Shown piece by piece: positions 19,611 to 27,982 of a stretch of 64,000 bases of DNA. How positions within the stretch are numbered: the stretch's first letter is position 1; every line of letters starts with the position of its first letter. Position numbers and translations under genes: made by a program. Below the pieces are notes generated by a model. The model was not told the DNA's origin. It did not search any database and saw nothing but the letters and a program-made list of their open reading frames with translations. Origin of the DNA: Azospira inquinata (GTDB lineage: Bacteria > Pseudomonadota > Gammaproteobacteria > Burkholderiales > Rhodocyclaceae); NCBI RefSeq assembly GCF_018905915.1, contig NZ_CP064782.1, positions 2,542,001 to 2,606,000 of the forward strand. Reading direction: 5' to 3'.

Positions 19611-19813
19611 GAAAAAAAGTCCCTTCTGGTGTAACGCTTTGGGAAATATGGAAAATTATGCCGGAGGCCGACGGCCTGTCGGTCTGCCTCGGATTTGATA
19701 CCGGGCTATGCTAGCGAAAATCATCCGGGTTGGGAAGTTGGCTGAACTTCTCCCCGCGCCCTGTTGCCAGAGGGGAAACCTGGGGTTTCTCCAATTATTC
19801 CGGAGGATAGGCC

Positions 19814-20137
19814 ATGACCTATGTGGTGACCGAAAATTGCATCCGCTGTAAATACACCGACTGCGTGGACGTCTGTCCCGTGGATTGCTTCCGGGAGGGG
19901 CCCAATTTTCTGGCCATCGACCCGGACGAATGCATCGACTGCGGCGTGTGTGTACCCGAATGTCCGGCGGAAGCCATTTTCCGGGAGGATGACGTGCCCC
20001 TGGCCCAGCGTCCCTATATTGCCCTGAACCAGGAACTGGCCCAGTCCTGGCCCCCCATCCTGGCGCGCCACGCCGCCCCGGAGGATGCGGACGAATGGAA
20101 CGGCAAGCCGGACAAGGGGCCCTTGCTGGAGCGCTGA
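19814..20137 (+). CDS. fdxA: Ferredoxin FdxA (7Fe-8S type)
   Basis: A 107-residue small electron carrier. The N-terminal cluster motif begins C9-x2-C12-x4-C17-x3-C21-P, the spacing of FdxA ferredoxins that bind a 3Fe-4S cluster. The second motif ([14 protein letters not shown]) is a standard 4Fe-4S binder. The C-terminal tail ([13 protein letters not shown]) is the usual FdxA extension. An AGGA sequence lies just before ATG 19814. It is divergent from trxA; no partner enzyme is adjacent. Confidence 0.95.
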   Translation: MTYVVTENCIRCKYTDCVDVCPVDCFREGPNFLAIDPDECIDCGVCVPECPAEAIFREDDVPLAQRPYIALNQELAQSWPPILARHAAPEDADEWNGKPDKGPLLER

Positions 20138-20311
20138 GTAACGCGCTGATGCCTTTGTTTTTGCGGCCCTTGCCCACAGCTGGGGGCGCCTGATTTACCA
20201 TTGGGCTTCACCCGACCTCGGCGCTGGAGGCATTGGCCCGGGCATTTTTTCGGGGGCCGGGCCCCGTTCCTAAAACTCCCATTCCTTCTTGTCACAGGCA
20301 TTCTCCCGCCC

Positions 20312-23230
20312 ATGGCCCGCTCCCCTGATACCCCCTCCCTGACCGGCGACCTGTTTGCTGCTTCCCTGCCCCTGGAGGACGGGGAGGCTCCGGCCGCCGG
20401 AGGCACCGGGGTGACCGCCCCCACCGCCGGGGTGGAGGAAATGGCCCTGGACGGGGGGGAAGATTTTCTCGCTGCCGTCTCCCGGGCGGTGCTGGATTTT
20501 ATCGGCGGCGGACCGGATCTTTCCCGGCTGCGCTTAGTGGTGCCCGGCCTGCCCCTGGCCTCCCAGTTACGGCGGGAACTGGGGCGCACCTGGGGCCTTA
20601 GGGCCCCGACGGGGGTACCCCTGCTCCTGCCCCCTTGCGACACCCTGGCCCGCTGGGCCGCCGGGGTGGCCCTTACCCCCGCCCCCCTGCCCCCCGCCGA
20701 GCGGCTGGTGCTGCTTCGGGACGCCCTGGCGGAACGGGGCTGGTTCGAGGCGGGCAGCCTGTGGGGCATCAGCGAGGAAATGGCCGGACTCTTCGACGAG
20801 CTCACCACCCACGGGGTGACCTTGCCGGAGGACGAAGGGGATTTTCTCGCCCAGCTGGAAGGGGCCTATGCCCTGCGGGCCAGCCAGCCCCTGGCTTTTG
20901 AGGCCCGGGTAGTCCATGAGTTGTGGCGAGCCCTGGCCGGTCTGGGGCGGCCCGATGCCCCGGCGGCCCATGCCCTGCGTCTGGCTACCCTGGCGAAACA
21001 GGGAACGGTGCCCCTGGTGGCGGTGCTGGACGGTCCCCCCGCCGATCTGATTCCGGCGGAGCGGGCCTTTTACCATGCCTACGGGGAGCGCCAGCCCGTG
21101 CTGCTCCTCTATCCCCGTCCCCGGGATTTATCCCCGGCCCAGCCGCCCCTGGCCCGGCTGCTGGCAGCGGCTTGGCCTCGGAACGGCGCTGCGCCTGAAG
21201 ATGGGGATACCCCCCTGGGGGAACGGGGCCAGGCCTTGGCCGGGGCCCTGGCCGCCTCGCCCCTGGCGGGCCGTCTGGAACTCCAGGCCACCCAGGGCCG
21301 GGAGCAGGAGGCCCGGGCCGCGGCGGCCACCGTGCTGGCGCTGCTGGCCGAGGGGCGCCAGCACATCGCCCTCATCGCCCAGGACCGGCTGGTGGCCCGG
21401 CGAGTCCGAGCCCTGCTGGAGCGGCGCCAGATTCTGGTGGCGGACGAAACGGGCTGGAAGCTTTCCACCTCCCGCTCCGGCGCCACTCTGGATGCCCTCC
21501 TGGAAACCGTGGCCGGGGGCGTCTATCACCGGGATTTGCTGGATTTGCTCAAATCCCCCCACCTTTTCGGCGACCTGGAGGACAAGGCCCGCAAGGGGGC
21601 GGTGTTCGCCCTGGAGCAGGCCATCCGCCGGGCCGGGGCCAAGTCCGGTCTGGCCGCCATGGAGCGGGCCCTGGAACAGGCCCGGCAGCGCCTTATCCGG
21701 GACGGGGCGGGGGGGGCCGGGACGGAAGACCGGCGTCAGGCCCTGGACCTGGCGGGCAGCCTGTTGCAGCGCCTGGGCCAGGCCCTGGTGCTCCTGGGGG
21801 ACGGGGAGACCACCCTGTCCGCCTGGATCGACCGGCTGGAGCGGGCCCTGACCCTGCTGGACGCCCGGGGGCGGCTGGCCCGGGACACGGCGGGCCAGGT
21901 CATTCTCAGCCTCCTGGAACAGCGCCGGGATGAGTTGGCGGACACGGGCAGCCGCTTCCCCTTTGGGGTGTGGCGGGACTGGCTGAACCGGGAACTGGAA
22001 GGGGAAACCTTCCGGGACCGGAGTATTTCCAGTCCCCTGGTCATGACCCACCTGGCCGCCGCCCGGCTGCGGCCTTTTGACGCCGCCGTCATCCTGGGGG
22101 GGGACGGGGATACCCTGCGTCCCACCGAACCTTCCGCCGCCTTTTTCAACCAGGGGGTGCGCCGGGAACTGGGGCTGCCCACTCGGGAGGCGGCCCGGGA
22201 GCGGCTGCGTCTGGATCTGGCCCTGCTGCTCCAGACCGTGCCCCGGGTGGTGGTCACCTGGCAGCGGGAGCGGGACGGGGAAGCCTGCCTGCTGGCCCCG
22301 GAGCTGGATCGCCTCTCTGCCCTGCACCGCTTTGCCTGGGGGGACGATCTGCAACGGCCGCCCCGGCGTCTGGCCGATCCTCCGGAAAGCCCGGAAGCCC
22401 GTCCCGGCCCCACCACCCGCCCGGCCCCCTGCCTGGCGCCCGATGCCGTGCCCCTGCGCCTGTCCGTAAGCGCCTATGCCAGCCTGGTGGCCTGCCCCTA
22501 CCGGTTTTTCGCCCGCCACGTGCTGGCCCTGGGGGAACTGGACGAGGTGAGCGAGGAAATGGAAAAGCGGGATTACGGGGAACTGGTGCACGGGGTGCTG
22601 GAGCGCTTCCACGCCCAATACCCGGTCCTGGCCCAAATTGACGATGAGGAGGCCCTGGCGGCCTTGCAGCGTCTGACGGAAGAAAGTTTCCGGGGGGCGG
22701 TGGGAGAAAACTACCTCTCCCTGGGCTGGCGCCTGCGCTGGGAAAAACACTGGCAGGCCTACCTGGACTGGCAGCGGGCCTGGGAGGGGGAGGGCTGGCG
22801 CTGGCAGCAGGCGGAGCAGACGGTGAGCTGCCAGCTGCCCCTGCCCGACGGCGCCAGTCTGGAATTCCACGGCCGTATCGACCGGCGGGATGCCCAGGCG
22901 GATGCCCCGGACTGCCTGGCCCTGCTGGATTACAAAACCCGCAGCCGGGCGGCCCTGCGCCAGGGGCTGGGGGAAGACGTGCAACTGGCCTCCTATGCGG
23001 TGCTGGTGGGGGAAAAGGCCCGCCAGGCGGCCTATGTGGCCCTGGACGACAGCAAGGTGGAAGCGGTGACGGCGGCGGAGGATTTGCAGGGGGCGGCCGC
23101 CGCCAACCGGGAGCGCCTCATCCACAGCGTGGCCGCCCTGCGCCAGGGCGCGCCTCTGCCCGCCCATGGGGCGGACCGGGTATGCGCCTTTTGTGAAATG
23201 GCCGGCCTGTGCCGGCGGGAGTATTGCTGA
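20312..23230 (+). CDS. addB: AddB-like double-strand-break repair protein with Fe-S PD-(D/E)XK nuclease
   Basis: Start placed at ATG 20312 (MARSPDTPSL); an upstream TTG at 20201 would add 37 arginine-rich residues. The protein is 972 residues. The N-terminal two thirds are a degenerate helicase-like scaffold without a recognisable Walker A. The C-terminal 260 residues are a RecB-family nuclease: ELVHGVLERFH, FHGRIDRRD and LLDYKTR supply the H, D and D-x-K residues. Four cysteines fit the AddB iron-staple: one in VACPYRFF before the nuclease and C-x2-C-x5-C in CAFCEMAGLC near the end. It works with the AddA helicase 210 bases downstream. Confidence 0.88.
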   Translation: MARSPDTPSLTGDLFAASLPLEDGEAPAAGGTGVTAPTAGVEEMALDGGEDFLAAVSRAVLDFIGGGPDLSRLRLVVPGLPLASQLRRELGRTWGLRAPTGVPLLLPPCDTLARWAAGVALTPAPLPPAERLVLLRDALAERGWFEAGSLWGISEEMAGLFDELTTHGVTLPEDEGDFLAQLEGAYALRASQPLAFEARVVHELWRALAGLGRPDAPAAHALRLATLAKQGTVPLVAVLDGPPADLIPAERAFYHAYGERQPVLLLYPRPRDLSPAQPPLARLLAAAWPRNGAAPEDGDTPLGERGQALAGALAASPLAGRLELQATQGREQEARAAAATVLALLAEGRQHIALIAQDRLVARRVRALLERRQILVADETGWKLSTSRSGATLDALLETVAGGVYHRDLLDLLKSPHLFGDLEDKARKGAVFALEQAIRRAGAKSGLAAMERALEQARQRLIRDGAGGAGTEDRRQALDLAGSLLQRLGQALVLLGDGETTLSAWIDRLERALTLLDARGRLARDTAGQVILSLLEQRRDELADTGSRFPFGVWRDWLNRELEGETFRDRSISSPLVMTHLAAARLRPFDAAVILGGDGDTLRPTEPSAAFFNQGVRRELGLPTREAARERLRLDLALLLQTVPRVVVTWQRERDGEACLLAPELDRLSALHRFAWGDDLQRPPRRLADPPESPEARPGPTTRPAPCLAPDAVPLRLSVSAYASLVACPYRFFARHVLALGELDEVSEEMEKRDYGELVHGVLERFHAQYPVLAQIDDEEALAALQRLTEESFRGAVGENYLSLGWRLRWEKHWQAYLDWQRAWEGEGWRWQQAEQTVSCQLPLPDGASLEFHGRIDRRDAQADAPDCLALLDYKTRSRAALRQGLGEDVQLASYAVLVGEKARQAAYVALDDSKVEAVTAAEDLQGAAAANRERLIHSVAALRQGAPLPAHGADRVCAFCEMAGLCRREYC

Positions 23231-23440
23231 TGCAGGGCTGGAAAAATACCGGGAAAGGCTTGCTAAAAGCCAATCTTAAAAATGAGGGGCGGGAGAAGGG
23301 CGATAGCCGGGGAAGTAGGGCTGGCAAGCTTGGAAAAGCCCTATTCATGGGCCTCTCCAAAGGAAGCCCTTGGGCCATGCCGATTTCTCTCCCTCTCCAG
23401 GCCCCTGCCCTGAAGCGCCCCTGCCCACGGGAGGCCGCCC
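23231..23440. other. addB-addA intergenic gap
   Basis: A 210-base gap. The middle (about 23240-23340) is purine-rich and less GC-rich than the flanking genes. No terminator. It may hold a second promoter for addA, but I cannot point to clear -35/-10 elements. Confidence 0.35.
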
Positions 23441-26400
23441 ATGGTTGATGCTCTCATTGCCCAGGCCCTGGACCCCCACCGGTCCGTGGTGGTGGAAGCC
23501 TGCGCCGGGAGCGGCAAAACCTGGCTCCTGGCTTCCCGCATCCTGCGCCTGCTCCTGGAAGGGACGGCCCCCGGGGACATTCTGGCCATTACCTTCACCC
23601 GCAAGGCCGCCCGGGAAATCGAAGAACGGGTCATGGGCTGGCTGGGCCAGCTGGCCGCCATGGAAGATAGGGAAGCCGCGGCCTTCCTGGAAGAGCGGGC
23701 CATGGACGCCACGCCGGCCCGGCTGCGGGCGGCTCGGGGCCTTTACGAGCGGGTGGCGGACGCCCAGCCCGGCCTCTCCGTGCATACCTTCCACGGCTGG
23801 TTTCTCCAGCTGGTGGGGGCCGCCCCCCTGACCAGCGGCCTGGCCGGGACTTCCTTGGTGGATTCGGGCAAACGCCTGCTGGATGAGCTGTGGCAGGGCT
23901 TTGCCGGGGACTTGCAGCAGGCCCCCGAAAGCCCCCCCGCCCAGGCCTTTGTCGCCCTGCTTCGGGAACTGGGGCTGGAAAGCCTGAAACATCTGGTTTT
24001 CCAGGTGGTGGCCCGGCGCGGGGAATGGCTGGCCTACGGCACGGGGGCGGCGAGCAGTCTGGACCGGGCCCTTACTGATCTGGGCCATTTTCTCGGCGCC
24101 GGGGCGCCGGGTCAGGCCTTGGCCGGCTTTTTCAAGCCCGGCTGGGACCTGGAATTCCAGGCCTACCTGGGGCTTTTGGAACAGAACGACACGGCCACGG
24201 ACAAGGGCCTGGCCGCTACCCTGGCCCAAGCCCTAGCCCGGGGGGAAGCCCTGACCCAGGCCGGGGAACCAGTGATGGTGGGGGAGGAGGAGGGGAGCGA
24301 GGCCGGTGAGGTCGGTGAAAACGCCTCCTGGCTGGCCTGCTTCCAGGCTTTACGAGGGGTGCTCCTGACCCAGAGCGGCACGGTGCGGGCCCGTAAGTCC
24401 AGCAAGGCCCTGGATAAGCGCCTCGGAGCCGGGGGGGCGGCGCGCTTTCTCAGCCTCCACGCCCAGCTGGCGGAGGCCCTGCTGGGGGCGGAGGAGGGGC
24501 GGCTGGCGGAGCGCATTCTGGCCTTTAACCGCCGGGGCCTGACCCTGGCCCAGGCCTTTCTGGATAAGCTGGAAGCCCACAAGGGGAGCCGCCGTCTCAT
24601 CGACTTTACGGACGCGGAATGGCAGGTGCTGCGCCTCCTGCGGGACGATAGCCAGGCTGCCTTTCTCCTCGCCCGCCTGGATTCCCGCTACCGGCACATT
24701 CTTCTGGACGAATTCCAGGACACCAATCCCCTCCAGTGGCAGATTCTCCTGGCCTGGCTGGACGCCTACGGCCCCGGGGAAACGGCCCCCACCCTGTTCC
24801 TGGTGGGGGACCCGAAACAGTCCATCTACCGCTTTCGCCAGGCCGAACCCCGGCTTTTTTCCCGAGCCAAGGATTTCTTGCTGGAGCGTTTCCAGGCGGT
24901 CTTCCTGGCCCAGGACCGGACCCGGCGCAATGCTCCGGCCCTGATCCGGGTGGTGAATGCCCTGTTTGGCCCGGAGGAATTGTTCCAGCCCTTCCGGAAC
25001 CAGGAATCCCTGGCCCTGGGGCTGCCTGGCCGGGTGGAATTGCTGCCCCTATGTGCCGGGGAAGAAGGGGAACCCGAGGCCCCCACGGCCCTGCGGGACC
25101 CCCTCACCGAGCCGGAGGCGGAGGCGGTGGATCCCCGTCGGGCCCGGGAAGGGGCGGCCCTGGCGGCCCGGCTCCAGGCCATGGTGGGCCACTGGCAGGT
25201 GGTGGACGGAACGGGCCAGCGGGCGGCCCGCTATGGGGACGTGATGCTTCTGGTGCGTAAGCGTACCCAGCTGGCGGAATACGAGCGGGCCCTGCGGGCC
25301 GCGGGCATTCCCTATCTGGCGGCTTCCCGGGGGGGCCTGCTGCACACCCTGGAAGCCCGGGACATGGGCGCCCTGCTGGAATTTCTGGTGCTCCCCGCCG
25401 CCGACCTGAAGCTGGCCCATGTGCTGCGCACCCCCTTGTTCGCCTGCACCGACCCGGATCTGCTGGCTCTGGCCCACCAACCCGAGCCCACCTGGTGGGA
25501 AGGGCTCCAGGGCCTGGTGGCCCGGGGCCAAGCCTCCCCCCGGCTGGCCCGGGCCGCCCGGCTCCTGGGCCAGTGGCTGGAAGGGGCGGACCGGTTGCCG
25601 GCCCACGATCTGCTGGACCGCATTTACCACCAGGGGGAAGCCCTGGCCCGTTACCGGGAAGCGGTGGCCCCCGCCGTCTGGCCCGGGGTGGAAGCCAATC
25701 TCCAGGCCCTGCTCCAGCTGGCCCTGGATCTGGACGGGGGGCGCTACCCCAGCCTGCCCCGGTTTATCGACGAGCTGGCGGAGTTGCGTCAGGCGGACCC
25801 GGACGAAGCCCCGGACGAGGGGCTGGTGGAAGGGGAAGACGATGGCCAGGGCCGGGTGCGCATTCTCACCATCCACGCCGCCAAGGGCCTGGAAGCTCCC
25901 ATTGTCTGGCTCCTGGACGCCAATGCCCCGGGCAACGGTCGCCAGGATGCCTACGAGGTGCTCACCGAATGGCCTCCGGAGGCGGATCGGCCCACCCATT
26001 TTTCCCTCTACGGGCGCAAGGAAGAGCGGGGCCGGGCCCGGGAGCCCTTGTTTGAGACGGAGGCGAATCTGGCGGCCCGGGAAGAGCTGAATCTGCTCTA
26101 CGTGGCCCTGACCCGGGCCAAGCAGGTCTTTGTGGCCAGCGGCAGCGAAAACAGCCGGGCCGTGGCGTCCCCCCCGCCCTATCAGCGCCTGTCCCAGGCC
26201 CTGGCTACCCTGGGGGTGGAAGGGGGGGGCGAGGGCCAGGTCTACGGGGAGGAACTGCCCTGCACCCAGGACGGGGACGAGGTCAGTGTCCCCGCTGCGG
26301 TTTCTCCGGAAGCCGGGGCGGAGGCGGCTCCCCTGGGCCTGCGCCGGGAAGCGCCGGAAGGGGGCGCCCTGTTCGGCGTGCTGCTCCACGCCATCCTGGA

Positions 26401-26794
26401 ACAGCGTACCGGGGGCATTACCCCGGCCCCGGGCTGGTGGCGGGCCCTGGGGGCGGAAGACGGGGAGGCCCGGGCGGCGGAAAAAGCCGCCCAGACCCTG
26501 TTGCAGCGGCCCGAACTGGCTCCCTTCCTTTTCCCTGGGCCGGAGGTGCGGGCCTGGAACGAGGCGGAGGTGGTGGATGGGGAAGGCCAGGTGCGCCGGG
26601 TGGACCGGCTCCTGGAAACCCCCACCCAGGTGTGGGTGGTGGATTACAAAAGCTCGTCCCCCGAGACGCCCCGGCTGGCGGAATACCAGCAGCAGGTGGG
26701 GGAATACTGCGCCCTCCTGGCCCCCGTGTTTGCCCCCAAGCCGGTCAAGGGCTGGCTCCTGTTTGCCGCCGGGGCCCTGGTGCCCGTGGTCTAG
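23441..26794 (+). CDS. addA: AddA-like UvrD-family helicase/nuclease
   Basis: A 1117-residue DNA helicase of superfamily 1A with a C-terminal nuclease. Walker A is ACAGSGKTWLL near residue 25; motif Ia is AITFTRKAAREIEERV; Walker B/II is LLDEFQDTNPLQW; motif III is VGDPKQSIYRFRQAEP; motifs V-VI are TIHAAKGLEAPIV and LYVALTRAK. The C-terminal nuclease motif VVDYKSSSPE is intact, so with AddB the complex should have two nuclease sites. It acts in end resection before RecA loading, replacing RecBCD. It is separated from addB by 210 bases, whereas addB and addA often overlap. Confidence 0.92.
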   Translation: MVDALIAQALDPHRSVVVEACAGSGKTWLLASRILRLLLEGTAPGDILAITFTRKAAREIEERVMGWLGQLAAMEDREAAAFLEERAMDATPARLRAARGLYERVADAQPGLSVHTFHGWFLQLVGAAPLTSGLAGTSLVDSGKRLLDELWQGFAGDLQQAPESPPAQAFVALLRELGLESLKHLVFQVVARRGEWLAYGTGAASSLDRALTDLGHFLGAGAPGQALAGFFKPGWDLEFQAYLGLLEQNDTATDKGLAATLAQALARGEALTQAGEPVMVGEEEGSEAGEVGENASWLACFQALRGVLLTQSGTVRARKSSKALDKRLGAGGAARFLSLHAQLAEALLGAEEGRLAERILAFNRRGLTLAQAFLDKLEAHKGSRRLIDFTDAEWQVLRLLRDDSQAAFLLARLDSRYRHILLDEFQDTNPLQWQILLAWLDAYGPGETAPTLFLVGDPKQSIYRFRQAEPRLFSRAKDFLLERFQAVFLAQDRTRRNAPALIRVVNALFGPEELFQPFRNQESLALGLPGRVELLPLCAGEEGEPEAPTALRDPLTEPEAEAVDPRRAREGAALAARLQAMVGHWQVVDGTGQRAARYGDVMLLVRKRTQLAEYERALRAAGIPYLAASRGGLLHTLEARDMGALLEFLVLPAADLKLAHVLRTPLFACTDPDLLALAHQPEPTWWEGLQGLVARGQASPRLARAARLLGQWLEGADRLPAHDLLDRIYHQGEALARYREAVAPAVWPGVEANLQALLQLALDLDGGRYPSLPRFIDELAELRQADPDEAPDEGLVEGEDDGQGRVRILTIHAAKGLEAPIVWLLDANAPGNGRQDAYEVLTEWPPEADRPTHFSLYGRKEERGRAREPLFETEANLAAREELNLLYVALTRAKQVFVASGSENSRAVASPPPYQRLSQALATLGVEGGGEGQVYGEELPCTQDGDEVSVPAAVSPEAGAEAAPLGLRREAPEGGALFGVLLHAILEQRTGGITPAPGWWRALGAEDGEARAAEKAAQTLLQRPELAPFLFPGPEVRAWNEAEVVDGEGQVRRVDRLLETPTQVWVVDYKSSSPETPRLAEYQQQVGEYCALLAPVFAPKPVKGWLLFAAGALVPVV

Positions 26795-26980
26795 GCGGGC
26801 CAGGGCTATTCCCCCAAACCCGGGTGGGAGGCGCGCCTCGTGCCGGGCGGAGCTGGCGCCTTGGACTTAGCGGCCGCCTTGGCGGTCTCGCCCGAAAATC
26901 ATGACGCGCCACAAAGGGCCCCCTGGGCCGGTTCTAGGGGGGTTAGGGAAAACACTTATTTCCAAACCCTTTCCCTGGGG

Positions 26981-27005
26981 GGAGGGATGCTCTAACATCC
27001 CCTCC
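26981..27005 (+). repeat. Hairpin in the leader of the CBS-domain gene
   Basis: GGAGGGATG pairs with CATCCC(C)TCC around a 6-base loop with one bulged base. There is no T-run. It lies about 70 bases before the CBS gene ATG, in its probable 5' untranslated region. Confidence 0.4.
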
Positions 27006-27072
27006 ATTATTTCAGCCACATTGTCCCGGTCGGACCGTTTGCCATCGGCCCCGGGAAAGAAGGGAATACATC

Positions 27073-27522
27073 ATGCAAGTGCGGGAAATTCTGCGCATTA
27101 AGGGCAAGGTGCTCTTCACCACCACGCCGGACCACTGTCTGGCCGATGCCGTGGCCGCCATGGCGGAAAACGACGTGGGTTCCCTGGCGGTGATGGGTGA
27201 AGGCAAGATGCAGGGCCTGCTCACCTTCCGGGAAGTGCTGAAAGCGGTGGATGAAAGCAAGGGCAATATTGCCGCCATGCGGGTGGAAGAGGTGATGATG
27301 CGTAACCCCATGACCGCCCATCCCAGCATGGAAACCAACGAGGTCCGCCGTCTGCTGCTGGCCAACCACCAGCGCTATGTGCCGGTCATGGACGGCACCA
27401 CCCTGATGGGGGTTCTGTCCCTCATGGATGTGGCCAAATCCGTGCTGGAAGACCAGACCTTTGAAAATGAGATGCTGAAGACCTATATCAAGCATTGGCC
27501 GGCGGAAGAACGGGTGGGCTAA
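27073..27522 (+). CDS. CBS-domain protein
   Basis: A 149-residue protein made of two CBS motifs (about residues 10-60 and 72-130) forming one Bateman module; GEGKMQGLLTFREVLKAV and DGTTLMGVLSLMDVAKSV are the typical ends of each. Stand-alone CBS pairs bind adenosyl ligands (AMP, ATP or SAM) and regulate partners; the partner is unknown here. A purine-rich ribosome site (AAGAAGGGA) precedes the ATG. It is followed by a strong terminator, so probably monocistronic. Confidence 0.9.
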   Translation: MQVREILRIKGKVLFTTTPDHCLADAVAAMAENDVGSLAVMGEGKMQGLLTFREVLKAVDESKGNIAAMRVEEVMMRNPMTAHPSMETNEVRRLLLANHQRYVPVMDGTTLMGVLSLMDVAKSVLEDQTFENEMLKTYIKHWPAEERVG

Positions 27523-27570
27523 GTCCCCGACTTGCCCGCCCCGGGCCGCCACTAGCAGCCCCGCCCCCCA

Positions 27571-27599
27571 AAACCCGCTTCTTCGGAAGCGGGTTTTTT
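27571..27599 (+). terminator. Rho-independent terminator after the CBS gene
   Basis: A perfect 11-bp stem (AAACCCGCTTC at 27571-27581 with GAAGCGGGTTT at 27586-27596), a stable TTCG tetraloop and a T-run to 27599. Confidence 0.96.
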
Positions 27600-27918
27600 A
27601 TTGCTCGGCGTTGGAGGAGCTGGGGCAATGGAGGGGAAGGGCGAGGGGGCAGAGCGGAGCGTTCTCCGGGCTCAGGGGAGCGCCGGGCCCTGTTGCCAAA
27701 AAAGAATGAAGAGGCGCGGGCGATGGATGGGGACATGCCTCCGGGTGAGGCGCGCCAGGGGGGGCGGGCAAAGGGCCGATAAGGCGGCCACCAGCCACCG
27801 GCAAAGGCAAAGAAGCCTGAAAACATGCCGGGTAGGGGGTGTTTTTCCGGGCTGGGCCAGGTGGGGAAAAAAGTTGGGAGGTGGCCCTTCCGCCCATGGA
27901 TTTATCCCGATACAATGA
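27600..27918. other. Upstream region of fadD
   Basis: About 320 bases of mostly GC-rich sequence. Overlapping short open frames on both strands have no protein character. A TACAAT hexamer at 27911-27916, immediately before the palindromic operator candidate, could be a -10 element, but no good -35 is at the right spacing. Confidence 0.4.
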
Positions 27919-27938
27919 ATTTAAACGATCGTTTGAAT
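27919..27938. promoter_or_regulatory. Palindromic operator candidate upstream of fadD (PsrA/FadR-like)
   Basis: A 20-base inverted repeat with one mismatched pair, centred on the perfect palindrome AAACGATCGTTT (27923-27934). It lies 45 bases before fadD and directly after a possible -10 (TACAAT). The AAAC-N4-GTTTG core resembles the box reported for the fatty-acid-responsive TetR regulator PsrA, which represses fatty-acid degradation genes in Pseudomonas. The regulator in this organism is unknown; assignment is by position and motif only. Confidence 0.55.
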
Positions 27939-27982
27939 CGTAAATATCATATCCATGGCTGCACCCTTGGAGGAGACCTTCG

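Noticed and set aside
20201..20311. TTG start adding 37 residues to AddB
   Set aside because: Arginine-rich, no ribosome site, and not like family N-termini; ATG 20312 preferred.
21128..23167. 679-codon minus-strand open frame across addB
   Set aside because: Shadow of addB codon bias; low-complexity Gly/Gln/Pro composition and no motif.
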